A stretch of DNA of 64,000 nucleotides from Candidatus Poribacteria bacterium (GTDB lineage Bacteria; Poribacteria; WGA-4E; WGA-3G). Positions within the stretch are counted from its first letter, which is position 1. Each line of letters opens with the position of its first letter. Location: assembly GCA_022822085.1 (NCBI GenBank), contig JAJECK010000028.1, forward strand, positions 1 to 64,000, given 5' to 3'. Below the pieces are notes generated by a model. That model worked only from the letters and a program-made list of their open reading frames with translations. It was not told the origin of the DNA and did not search any database. Of this stretch, positions 8,469-18,080 are shown piece after piece. Made by a program: the position numbers and the translations under genes.

Positions 8469-8790
8469 GTAGGCACGCTCATGAAGATTAATAATTTAAT
8501 TCGGGCAATGTGGCGAGGTTAGGAAACCTCGCCAGCAGGAGGAGGGAACCTTGTGTGTCTGTAGCATAAACTTCCAGTTTGTGCGTCAAACACCGCAATC
8601 TGGAAAATTACGGTACAATAAGACCACAATCTGGAAAATTACGGTACAAAAGAGCGCAAACTGGATGAAGATTAACTTATTAATTGAGTCCTTTTTCTTT
8701 TGCACGAGGACAGTTGTACTCCTGCTGGCGAGGTTTCCTAACCTCGCCAAATTACCTAAATTATTTTTTAATCTTCATCCGCGTGCCGTA
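8469..8790. repeat. Composite nested inverted-repeat element (copy E1)
   Basis: Fills the 388-base gap 8464-8851, which has no supported gene. Outer arms of about 60-70 bases are inverted copies: 8469-8540 against 8721-8790. Both arms carry 'atgaagattaa' near the tip ('ggcacgctcatgaag' left, 'cttcatccgcgtgcc' right) and a short hairpin 'ggcgaggttaggaaacctcg'. Inside lies a second element: 'tagcataaacttccag' at 8562 and two to three 31-bp units starting 8593, 8624 and about 8654, related to the 28-bp array at 4840. So one palindromic element sits inside another. A further hairpin (gcggcaaatgt/acattcgccgc) lies at 8803-8831. Confidence 0.85.
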
Positions 8791-8851
8791 AAATCTTAGG
8801 GAAGCGGCAAATGTAGTCCCCACATTCGCCGCCTATCAAAGACAATATCTA

Positions 8852-10225
8852 CTAAAACGTACTATCCCGGTTAGTAATCGGACACCATCGGGTTGAATGG
8901 AGATACCGCACCAACACTTCTTTTGCCTCAGGCGTGCCAATTCGGTACAGTGCATGCACTGCATTACCACGAATATAACGGTTGTCATCAAATAGCAGCT
9001 TTTCTAAACCTTCAACGGCATCCGTAGCATGCTCACCGATTCGACAAAGCGCAAACACAGAATTACGTCTTATACCGTCATTTGAGGATTCTAATGTCTT
9101 TATCAGTTCCGGTACCGCTAACGAACCAGATTGACTCGTTGTGCCTAACGCTTCAATTGCACGTGCCCGGACATTAGCAGATTCATCTTCTAAAGTTTCA
9201 ACCAAGTCAGGCACAGCGGGTTCCGCTTTTGTGCCAAGGTCTCCGAGTGCTTCCGCAGCATTTGCACGAACACCTTCAGGTGCATCTTTCAACGCATTAC
9301 GTAGGGCATCAACTGCAAGTGAACCCATTGCATTGAGTGCATAACACGCATTTCGGCGAGACATATCTGATTCTTCATACAGACACCTCACCAATGGTCG
9401 AATCGCCTCCTCTCCAAACTTCGGCACTTGATAGGCAGCCTGTAATCCAACGGATTCAACCTCACCATTCATCGCATTGATTAGATCTGATAACGATTCA
9501 CCATTAGTAGAAGGAGAGGGCTCAATACCTTTTGACCCAAGGTGCCAGTTCCAAAGATGTTCAAACATGTCCTGATGTTCCCTCGGCCCAGGTGCTGTGT
9601 CGTTCCCCCAATCTGTTACCTTATTATCCCACGTAGGTTCTTGTGGTTCAACCATTCGTGCATAGAGAAACTTCATCATGTAACGTCTTTCTTCAGTCTG
9701 ATTCGGCATGGCGCGATGCCATAAGTCATAATTCGCGAATGCAACAGTCCCTGCTTTTCCAGTTATCGGTTGTTCTGGCGATATTTGGGATCCTTCATTC
9801 GTACTGAAATAATGACTTGTCGGAACAACGCCAGTCGGTCCACGCTCAACAGGCGTATCTTGTGGATAATAGAAAACAAGCAGCCGCCGTGTCCGATGCG
9901 ACCAACGCTTACCCCCATCCTGATGCATTCCTTGTCCCTTGCTACCGGGTGGATTGTAATGCGGATGCCGATGCGGTTGCATATAATAGTCCGGTCCCAA
10001 CAGACTTGTCAATGCTCCTTTCACATTGGTGTCGTCAAACACTCTCTGAATTTCCGGTATTCTTGGCAATAGATTGTTGCCCGGATTGCCCTCTTTATCA
10101 AACACTGCTGCTGTTCTTTGAAAAACGTCTTCGTGAAACGTCGCGGGTAAGTCTGTTTTCACAGTAACAAACCCGTTCACGATAAATTCTTGCATCTGTG
10201 CGTCTGTTAAAAGGTTTTCTGCCAT
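8852..10225 (-). CDS. PhyH-family dioxygenase fused to HEAT repeats
   Basis: A 457-residue two-part protein. A GGAGGAG directly before the ATG at 10225 decides that start; an in-frame TTG at 10240 overlaps that ribosome site. Residues about 1-240 are a phytanoyl-CoA dioxygenase-type Fe(II)/2-oxoglutarate oxygenase with the standard ligand pair His101-Gln-Asp103 ('GMHQDGG') and a distal His in 'DLWHRAMPNQT'; the region between reads 'GPTGVVPTSHYFS'. Residues about 270-455 are five or six HEAT/PBS-lyase-type repeats ('VRANAAEALGDLG', 'VRARAIEALG', 'IRRNSVFALCRIG', 'IRGNAVHALYRIG'). The HEAT part probably binds a partner protein. The substrate is unknown; it is not expected to be phytanoyl-CoA. 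No signal peptide, so cytoplasmic. Confidence 0.85.
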   Translation of the reverse strand: MAENLLTDAQMQEFIVNGFVTVKTDLPATFHEDVFQRTAAVFDKEGNPGNNLLPRIPEIQRVFDDTNVKGALTSLLGPDYYMQPHRHPHYNPPGSKGQGMHQDGGKRWSHRTRRLLVFYYPQDTPVERGPTGVVPTSHYFSTNEGSQISPEQPITGKAGTVAFANYDLWHRAMPNQTEERRYMMKFLYARMVEPQEPTWDNKVTDWGNDTAPGPREHQDMFEHLWNWHLGSKGIEPSPSTNGESLSDLINAMNGEVESVGLQAAYQVPKFGEEAIRPLVRCLYEESDMSRRNACYALNAMGSLAVDALRNALKDAPEGVRANAAEALGDLGTKAEPAVPDLVETLEDESANVRARAIEALGTTSQSGSLAVPELIKTLESSNDGIRRNSVFALCRIGEHATDAVEGLEKLLFDDNRYIRGNAVHALYRIGTPEAKEVLVRYLHSTRWCPITNRDSTF

Positions 10226-10353
10226 TTTTATCTCCTCCAATGGTTTCAGTGTCTAAAACCTGAAATTAGTATGGTAACGCCAGTTATACAATCGTTGAAA
10301 AAAGCTTTTATAAAATCAGTATACCTTGAAAATTTCCATTTCTGAAGCAAAGA

Positions 10354-13300
10354 TCATTTCCGTATCAACATCTTCCGAGTTGTCGTGAAATCGTCTGCGG
10401 TGAGTGTATAGAAATAGACACCACTTGACACAGACTCACCCACTCTATTTCTACCATCCCAATACGCGGCACGGCTGCGGCTCTGATAGGTGCCCGTAGG
10501 CAGATGTCCTAAGGTAAGTGTTCGAATCAATTTTCCGTCTACAGCATAGATAGAGATGCTAACATCAGCAGACTTTGCCAATTGATACGGTATCCACGTC
10601 TCCGGATTAAACGGGTTCGGGTAGTTTGCAAGCAGTGTTGTTCGTTTTGGCACCGCCTGCGCCTCGTGCCACGTTGCCAGCAGCTGCTCAAGCACAGCTA
10701 TTCCTTTTTGAAAATTTGTATCTCTCCGATTGAGTTGCTTGGCAGCGTCAATCCATCGCTGTAGACTTTGTGTCGTAGAGACAGCTGCAGCCGCAGCTGT
10801 AACCCCCGTTTCTTGTGCTTCTAACACATCTAAAACTGCAAGGATGTCTTCACGATTGACTTCACCATCACCATTGACATCCGCACTGATTTTCCCTGTT
10901 TTTCCGAAGTCAGATGCAACTAATACAAGATCTGTAATATTGACGATACCGTCAGCATTAACATCTTCGGGCTGGAAGGTGTTTCTAACAACAGGGGTGA
11001 TTTCCCACAGCAACACCCCCGGTCCCCCCAGACTGGCAAGAATGTTGCCATCCGGACTAAACGACACGCTTTCGACTCTGCCCGTATGTCCTCTGAGAGA
11101 GTGTGTGTTTTCCCCGGTGTCTACGTTCCATAGGCGAACCATAGACGACTGATCCGCAGTTACGAGCGTGTTACCATCTGGACTGAACGACACACGCAGT
11201 CCCCCATGCCTGAGGGTCTTTATGTGTTCGCCTGTGTGTACGTTCCATAGGTCGATGTTGCCATTCCCACTTGCGAGGGTGTTGCCATCCGGACTGAACG
11301 ACACGCTATAGACATACCACAGGTCTGTGAGGGTGTTGATGAGTTCGCCTGTGTGTGCGTTCCATAGGCGGATAGTTCCATCACTACCCCCACTTGCGAG
11401 GGTGTTGTTGCCATCCGGACTGAATGTCACGCTATAGACCCTCTCCGTATGTTCTGTGAGGGTGTTGATGAGTTCGCCTGTGTGTGCGTTCCATAGGCGG
11501 ATAGTCCCATCATCACTCCCACTTGCGAGGGTGTTCCCATCCGGACTGAATGTCACGCTATAGACCTCCCCCGTATGTTCTATGAGAGTGTGGATGAGTT
11601 CCCCAGTGTGTGCGTTCCATAGGCGAATAGTATTGTCCCACGCTCCACTTGCGAGGGTGTTGCCATCCGGACTGAACAACACACTAAGGACAGAGCTCGT
11701 ATGTCCTGTAAAAGTTCGGATGAGTTCCCCGCTGTGCACGTTCCATAGGCGGATAGTCCTATCAGCCCCACTTGCGAGCGTATTACCATCCGGACTGAAC
11801 GACACGTTACCCCGTCCGTAAGTGTTTATGATTGTGCGTATGTATTCCCAGGTGTTTGCGTTCACATCTTCGGGTAGGGAGGAGTTTGTAGGATCAGGGG
11901 AAACTTCCCACAGCAGCACCTTTCCATCCGAACTCCCACTTGCGAGGGTGTTGCCATCCGGACTGAACGACACCCGACGACCACCCTCCGTATGCTCTGT
12001 GAGAGTCTGTATGAGTTCGCCTGTGTGTGCGTTCCATAGGCGGATAGTGTCGTCCCAAGCACCACTTGCGAGGACATTACCATCCGGACTGAACGATACG
12101 CTATACACGAGACCGTTTGGGAAAGTGTGGATCAGTTCGCCTGTGTGTGCATTCCATAAATAAATGTCGTGCCCACTTCCACTTGCGAGTATGTTCCCGT
12201 TCGGACTGAACAACACGCTATAGACTCTATCACCACGCTCTCCGAGAGTACGGAGGTGTCCCCATGTGTTTGTGTTCCATAGGCGGATAGTGCCATCATC
12301 ACTTCCACTTGTTAAGACATTCCCATCCGGACTGAACGCCACGCTATAGACCTCCTTCTTATGCCCTGTGAGGGTGCGGAAGTGTTCCCCGGTGCTAATA
12401 TCCCATAGACGGATGGTGCTGTCCGTACCCCCACTTGCAAGTGTATTCCCATCTGGACTGAACGCCACGTTCAGGACCCTGTTTGTATGCCCTATGAGGG
12501 TGCGGATGAGTTCCCCGGTGTGGACGTTCCATAGACGAATAGTATTGTCCCATCCCCCACTACTCGCGAGTGTGTTACCATCCGGACTGAACGACACACT
12601 ATGGAGCTCGCGCGTATGTCCTGTAATAGTTCGGATGTGCTCTCCCGTTTTTGGTGCCGATAGGCGGATAGTGCCGTCCTGCCCACCACTTGCAAGGATA
12701 TTCCCATCCGGACTGAATGACACGCTATCAACATACCCAGTATGCCCTGTGAGGGTGCGAATGAGTTCGCCTGTGTGTGCGTTCACATCTTCATGCAGGG
12801 AGGTGTTCGTAAGAGCAGTGGTAATTTCCCACAGCAACACCGTACCATCCGAACTCCCACTTACGAGGGTATTACCATCTGGCTTGAACAACACGCTACG
12901 GACACTCTTCTTATGTCCTCTGAGGGTGTGTATGTGTTCGCCCGTGTGTGCGTTCCACAGGCGGATAGTGCCGTCCCCTCCCCCACTTGCAAGGATATTC
13001 CCATCCAGACTGAACGATACGCTACCTACACCCCTTCTATGATCTGTAAGCTCATCTACACCACTTGTACGCCCTCTGAGGTCGCGAAGGTGTTTCCCTG
13101 TGTGCGCGTCCCATAGACGAATAGGACCACTACTATTTGTACTTACGAGGATATTCCCATCCGGACTGAACAACACGCTATACACATAATTCGCATGCCC
13201 TGGAGGGATAATAGTACGGATGCGTACGCCCGTGTCTACGTTCCAGAAGTCAATAGCGTTTTCAGTAGTACCACTCGCGAGGATATTCCCATCCGGACTG

Positions 13301-14783
13301 AACGACAGACTACGGATACTCCCCCTAGTCACTCTGAGGGTGCGTATGAGTTGACCTGTGTCTACGTTCCATAGACCGATAGTCGAGTGCCCAATTCTAC
13401 CTGCAAGGGTGTTGCTATCCGGACTAAACGCCACGCTAAAGATTGTCCCCGAATCGTGTATTTCGAGGGTGTGTATGCGTTTGCCTGTGTGTGTGTTCCA
13501 TAAACCAATGTTGTTCCAATCCGCAAGTGCAAGGATGTTACCATCCGGACTCAGCGACATGCTATGGACCCAATAATCCGGATGTTCTCTGAAGGCGCGT
13601 ATGTATTCCCCTGTGTGTGCATTCCAAAGGTGGACAGTGTTGCCACCACCCGCAATTGCGAGGAGATTCCCATCCGAACTGAGCGACATGATACTTACTA
13701 CCCCCGTATATCCTCTGATAGTGCGTATGTTTTCCCCTGTATGGGCATTCCATTGGCGGATCGTGTAGGTGCCGCCACTGGCAAGGGTGTTGCCATCTGG
13801 ACTGAACACCACGCTACGAACATCCTCGGCATGTCCTGTGAGGGTACGGAGGTGTTCTCCGGTGTGGGATTCCATAGGCGAATAGTACCATCCGCACTCC
13901 CACTTGCGAGGGTGTTGCCATCCGGCCTGAACGACACGTTCCACACCTCCTCGGTATGTCCTGTGAGGGCGCGTATATATTCCCCTGTACGAGCGTCCCA
14001 TAGGTGGATAGTTTTGTCTGCCTGCGTACAACCGCAGACGATCCTCCCATACGGACTGAACAACAGGCTATTAACCTCCCCCGTAGGTCCTGTGAGGGTG
14101 CGTATGCTTTGCCCAGTGCGAAAATCCCATAGGAAGATAGATCCCCCAGCACCACTACTGGCAAGAGTGTTGCCATCCGGACTGAATGACAAACCCCTCA
14201 CGCTGTCATACGTTTTGAGGGTGCGGAGGTGTTCGCCTGTGTGTGCGTTCCATAGGTGGACAGTCCCATCCCCCCGCTGACCACCACCACTTGCGAGGGT
14301 GTTGCCATCCGTGCTGAACGCTACGCTAGCGACACCCCAGTACCCATGATCCCCGGTGAGGGACCCTGTGAGGGTGCGGAGGTGTTCCCCTGTGTGTGTG
14401 TCCCATAGGTGAGTAGTCCCATCCCTATTCCCACTTGCGAGTGTTTTTCCATCTGGACTAAATGACACACTACTGACATCCCCGGCATTCCCTGTGTATA
14501 GGTCGAGCTCTTCACCTGTGTGTGCATCATATATCCAGATACCGATGCTACTTCCGACCGCAAGTTTCGTGCCATCGGGTGAATACTCTATTGCACTTTT
14601 GAATAAAACCAGCGAGCGTGAATGCGGCCTTACATTGAGGCTGCCCTTCACGAGTCGTCCTTTCGCGCCTTCAGGTAATTCCAATTGCGATAGGTTTTGG
14701 GCATCGCTGCTGTTCGTCAAGACGAGTGCTATACCGATTGTTATCAAAATAGAATACGTTATTTTTTTTATCATTAATCTCAT
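10354..14783 (-). CDS. Giant secreted WD40 protein with dockerin and sorting tail, one frameshift
   Basis: One gene of about 1,476 codons split by a one-base deletion near 13862-13875. The 5' part (14783 to there) has a signal peptide (residues about 1-28) and six WD40 blades; the rest, in another frame, holds 22 more, giving 28, equal to four seven-bladed propellers. After the last blade come a two-part calcium-binding dockerin-like domain ('DVNADGIVNITDLVLVASDF', 'DVNGDGEVNREDILAVLD'), a spacer, and a C-terminal beta-domain starting 'YPNPFNPETWIPYQL' that resembles type-IX-secretion sorting or FlgD-like tails. At the shift the expected 'tggaacgcacacaccgg' reads 'tggaatcccacaccgg'. The product would be exported, probably for surface binding. 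The shift may be a real mutation, a phase-variable site or an assembly error. AGGAG precedes the start region; ATG 14774 is an alternative. Confidence 0.8.
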
Positions 14784-14985
14784 TTGCTCCTATAAATAGT
14801 GAATACAAATAGAGAGTTTTACTTACACGGTTATTGACTTCATTAAAAAACCGCACACACTTTTTACATGAACAATCTCCTTCTGTTCAGTCATGTGGAT
14901 TTGAATGCTTATACCGAGCTTACGTTAACTTGAATTCGGTATAAGTCTACTACCTTGTCATCTTTAAGTTTTGAGTCAGTTCTTC

Positions 14986-15347
14986 GTAGGGGTGAGGTCA
15001 CCTCACGCCATAGCCATCAATTTAGCAAAACATGTTCTCGTAGGTTGGGTAGAGCGAAGCGAAACCCATAGGTGTCAATTTAAGAATATGTCCGCAAGGT
15101 AGTCCGCACACTCTGTGTGCCGTTTACGATAATAGTTTTCAGAAAGTAGCCCGCGGATGCCGTGTTCAGTGATCTTTTCGCTTGTGGACGGCACACGGCG
15201 TGTGCCTGCTACCTTTAAATCTCCGCTAAATTGATGCTTATGGGGTTTCGCTACGCTCTACCCAACCTACAAGAGGGATAGAACCCTCCCAACATGTTTG
15301 AAAATCCTTAAATTGACGTTTATAGGTTGAGGTGACCTCACCCTTAC
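14986..15347. repeat. Nested triple inverted-repeat element
   Basis: Lies in the 814-base gene-free gap 14784-15597. Three pairs of arms nest: 'gtaggggtgaggtcacct' (14986) against its inverse ending 15347; 'ctcgtaggttgggtagagcg' with 'aagcgaaaccca' (15037-15070) against 15239-15273; and 'aggtagtccgcacactctgt' (15097-15126) against 15184-15213. A further pair, 'catcaatttagc' plus 'aacatgtt' (15015-15036), matches 15291-15318. The arms differ in sequence and loop size, as if separate palindromes were inserted one within another. It lies between the divergent WD40 gene and the aminotransferase gene. Outside the repeat and the promoter at 15499 I see nothing else in the gap. Confidence 0.85.
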
Positions 15348-15498
15348 AGGTATCCATCTGGCAAAAAGTGCGATTAGGAAACCACCAATCAACTGGTACG
15401 TACTTCATTTTTCTTATACCAAACTCATTTTATGCTAAAGTATGTCATTAATTAGCACGTTTTACAACAAAAAATGTTCATACTTAAATAAATTGTGG

Positions 15499-15504
15499 TA
15501 TACT
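15499..15504 (+). promoter_or_regulatory. Predicted -10 element before the aminotransferase
   Basis: TGG then TATACT at 15499-15504, an extended -10, with a weak TTCATA 16 bases upstream. Transcription near 15511 would give a leader of about 87 bases to the ATG at 15598. It would drive the aminotransferase and the PhyH gene that follows. Confidence 0.45.
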
Positions 15505-15597
15505 ATGCACTGATTAACCAATTTGTAGGGCCAGGTCTCTGTGCCTTGCATTGATCACTGCATCATAAAACTTAAAATCATAATAATTTGGTGTAAT

Positions 15598-16797
15598 ATG
15601 GGAAGAACTTTTGATAAATCGTTAGCATGGCAGGAACGGGCAAAAGCTGCGTTAGTCGGCGGTGGACAACCACACAAACAAAGCAACCCACCGGAACCTG
15701 TTATGGTCGCAGGTGGAAAAGGAGCACATTTTTGGGATGCTGATGGAAACGACTATATAGACTATCTGATGGGATACGGTCCGATGATACTCGGACATGC
15801 ATATCCTGCAGTGATAGAAGCAGTAGCAAAGGCATTGGAACGTGGCAACGTCTATAACTTCGGACACACATTAGAAATTGAACTTGCAGAAAAACTTATT
15901 GAGATTATACCATCGGCTGATAGGGTGGCATACTTTGTGGGTGGTTCCGATGCAACTACTGGTGCGCTTAAGTTCGCCCGCGCTTATACAGAAAAGGAAA
16001 AGGTGGTACGTTGTGGGTACCACGGTTGGCACGATTGGTGTCATAATACGCGTGGGCACTTGCCGGGTAGTGCTGCAGCAACGCTTAGTGTTGGTTTCAA
16101 CGACATTGACGCGCTTGAAGACCTATTTAAAGAACATCCTGATGAAATTGCTTGTTTAATTATGGAACCGTCAGGACATGACCTACCAGCCGATGGGTAT
16201 TTGGAAAACGTCAAATCCGTTGTGAATGCTAACGATGCCCTATTAATTTTTGATGAAGTTAAAACCGGATTCCGATACGCATTAGGCGGCGCGCAAGAGT
16301 ATTTCGGTGTGACACCAGATATGTCGGTTTTTGGAAAGGCATTGGCGAACGGATTTGCTACCGCTGTCGTGGTCGGCAGACAGGAAATTATGGATGAAGT
16401 TGCTGGTGTATGGGTTGCTGCTACCTTCCACGGAGAAGTATCACTCGTTGCCGCCGCTATTGCGACAATTGCGGAATTGGAAGCGAAAGACGGTGTCGCT
16501 TTTATGTGGAAACAGGGACAAAAATTGTTAGATGGCTATAAAGAGATGACAGATCGCTTAGGTATTGACCAGGCACGGACCGGTGGTATTGGTCCCATGC
16601 CTTTTTTCGGTTTGAATGCTGAAGGTGAAAAGCAGAGTCAGTTTCGTAAAGCATTCTATGAAGCAACATTAGACGGTGGATTATATCTACCGGCAGGACA
16701 TATCTGGTTTATGTCTATTTCGCACACAGACGAAGACATTGCTAAGACGTTGAGTGTTTCGGAAGATGCACTGAAACAGGCAAAAGCAAAAACATAA
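15598..16797 (+). CDS. Class III aminotransferase (glutamate-1-semialdehyde-aminomutase-like)
   Basis: A 399-residue PLP enzyme of the class III group, close to glutamate-1-semialdehyde 2,1-aminomutases but not necessarily that enzyme. Landmarks: 'DYIDYLMGYGPMILGHAYP' near the N-terminus, 'FVGGSDATTGALKFARAYT', the 'GYHGWHDW' loop, 'IFDEVKTGFR' with the PLP-ring Asp, and Lys247 in 'FGKALANGF' as the Schiff-base lysine. ATG 15598 is chosen over GTG 15541 because the protein then begins like its family ('GRTFDKSLAWQERA'). It is followed 22 bases later by a PhyH gene, so the two probably form an operon acting on an amino-group-bearing small molecule. Substrate unknown. Confidence 0.85.
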   Translation: MGRTFDKSLAWQERAKAALVGGGQPHKQSNPPEPVMVAGGKGAHFWDADGNDYIDYLMGYGPMILGHAYPAVIEAVAKALERGNVYNFGHTLEIELAEKLIEIIPSADRVAYFVGGSDATTGALKFARAYTEKEKVVRCGYHGWHDWCHNTRGHLPGSAAATLSVGFNDIDALEDLFKEHPDEIACLIMEPSGHDLPADGYLENVKSVVNANDALLIFDEVKTGFRYALGGAQEYFGVTPDMSVFGKALANGFATAVVVGRQEIMDEVAGVWVAATFHGEVSLVAAAIATIAELEAKDGVAFMWKQGQKLLDGYKEMTDRLGIDQARTGGIGPMPFFGLNAEGEKQSQFRKAFYEATLDGGLYLPAGHIWFMSISHTDEDIAKTLSVSEDALKQAKAKT

Positions 16798-16819
16798 TTT
16801 ATTAGAATGGGAAACAATT

Positions 16820-17692
16820 ATGGAACAAGCAACAGATTACACAAAACCTTTCATTGTTGATAAGAACTTAGGGGCAGCACTTGACATAGACAATGCCGAA
16901 CTACCACAAACTACTTCCGATGGTTCACCTGTCGTCCCACCGACACAAGAACAGAAATATCTGTTTGACATGCGCGGGTGGCTATTAGTACCGGGTGTAT
17001 TAGCAGGAGATGAATTGGAAGAGATGCAGGATTTCTGTCACCGACTACGCCATGATCCAGAGTCTATTCCAGATTATGAACGATCAGCTCTCGGTGGACC
17101 GATGGAGAAATTAGCCGATCATCCAAATGTGGTTGGATTTCTAAACGAATTCCTTGCACATCCAGCGTTGTCAAGTTCAGAATGTTACGGCTTCCGAATG
17201 GAATCATGCAACCTGTTCTATCGTACGGTAGGAGATGGTAACTTTGGTCCACACAACGGCAACGGTATGCTCCGTTTTCCCGGCGATTCACACCTCTATC
17301 GATGTATCCCGGGCAGGGGGTATAGCGGGTTGACACGCATAGTGTGGGAACTCAATCCTGTCAAATATAGACAAGGCGGTACACTGTTCATTACGGGAAG
17401 CCATAAGGCAGTCTACACTGCGCCTGACAGTATCCGAACTCCAGATTCTCCGATTTGGGATACCTACGAATGTCCAGCAGGTTCGTTGATCTTTTTCACA
17501 GAGGCGTTGACACATAGCACACACCGCTGGACAAATGAAGAAAATAATCGCCTGGCTATTTTCAGTTGCTATAACACTGTGAATAGCAAATGGCACGATT
17601 GGAACCCACATCCGAAACTGTTGGAACAGATGCCACCGAAACGGCAAACACTTTTTAGACCTGTCCGCGCAGCAAATAACTTAATTCAGTAA
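16820..17692 (+). CDS. PhyH-family protein with H-x-G in place of H-x-D
   Basis: A 290-residue member of the phytanoyl-CoA dioxygenase family. The overall order fits: proximal His145 ('GPHNGNG'), 'GGTLFITGSHKAVYT', and distal His232 in 'TEALTHSTHRW'. The carboxylate ligand expected two residues after the proximal His is Gly147. In the three standard PhyH proteins of this window that position is Asp. Loss of this carboxylate for Ala or Gly is the mark of the known Fe(II)/2-oxoglutarate halogenases (SyrB2, WelO5, BesD), where halide takes the free site; it could also mean an inactive or altered enzyme. It follows the aminotransferase by 22 bases and shares its fold variant with the protein at 52405-53151. 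The function stated is inference. Confidence 0.83.
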   Translation: MEQATDYTKPFIVDKNLGAALDIDNAELPQTTSDGSPVVPPTQEQKYLFDMRGWLLVPGVLAGDELEEMQDFCHRLRHDPESIPDYERSALGGPMEKLADHPNVVGFLNEFLAHPALSSSECYGFRMESCNLFYRTVGDGNFGPHNGNGMLRFPGDSHLYRCIPGRGYSGLTRIVWELNPVKYRQGGTLFITGSHKAVYTAPDSIRTPDSPIWDTYECPAGSLIFFTEALTHSTHRWTNEENNRLAIFSCYNTVNSKWHDWNPHPKLLEQMPPKRQTLFRPVRAANNLIQ

Positions 17693-17812
17693 CGAGACAA
17701 TGCGTACCTATACGGTAGGTGCAGTTTCCGTACCGGACCGAATCTGCACTATAGATCTTTACATATTAGGTTTCCTTTTAGATGATGGTGTGGTTCGGTA
17801 TTATATTTTCTC

Positions 17813-17841
17813 TTGACGGTGTATATGAAATATGTTAAATT
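17813..17841 (+). promoter_or_regulatory. Predicted sigma70-type promoter
   Basis: TTGACG at 17813-17818, a 17-base spacer, and TAAATT at 17836-17841. Transcription near 17848 would give a very short leader for the small membrane-protein gene that starts at 17854 (ATG) or 17866 (TTG). Confidence 0.5.
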
Positions 17842-17853
17842 GTATGGAATAAA

Positions 17854-18075
17854 ATGGAGGGCATTTTGAACAAGTTCGGGCACTTCTGGTTATCTGTTAG
17901 AGAATTCTGGAGAACAGGGAAAACAGGTTTTGCCTTATTTCTTGTTTCCTTGTTCGCTCTCATATATGGGGATATCGCGCTGGAATATGAAATAGCCCAA
18001 AACTGGAAGGGGCACGTATCCGTTCAAAATGTAATGAAAGACATTTCGGCATTTATTCCCGTAGGTGGGCATTAG
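17854..18075 (+). CDS. Small single-pass membrane protein
   Basis: A 73-residue protein not assigned to a family. It has an aromatic, basic N-terminus, one hydrophobic helix ('FALFLVSLFALIYGDIALEY', about residues 26-45) and a short tail ending 'IPVGGH'. An alternative start is TTG 17866, which has GGAGGG 4-5 bases upstream and better fits the predicted promoter at 17813; the ATG would be nearly leaderless. The gene ends 5 bases before the next small gene and both are likely co-expressed. Role unknown. Confidence 0.55.
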   Translation: MEGILNKFGHFWLSVREFWRTGKTGFALFLVSLFALIYGDIALEYEIAQNWKGHVSVQNVMKDISAFIPVGGH

Positions 18076-18080
18076 TCGCA

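Noticed and set aside
12368-14280. Long plus-strand open frames opposite the giant WD40 gene
   Set aside because: They are frames created by the repeated codons of the real gene; their products are repetitive and lack family features.
10354-14783. Programmed ribosomal frameshift in the WD40 gene
   Set aside because: No slippery heptamer or downstream pseudoknot was recognised at the break; a deletion or assembly error is more likely.
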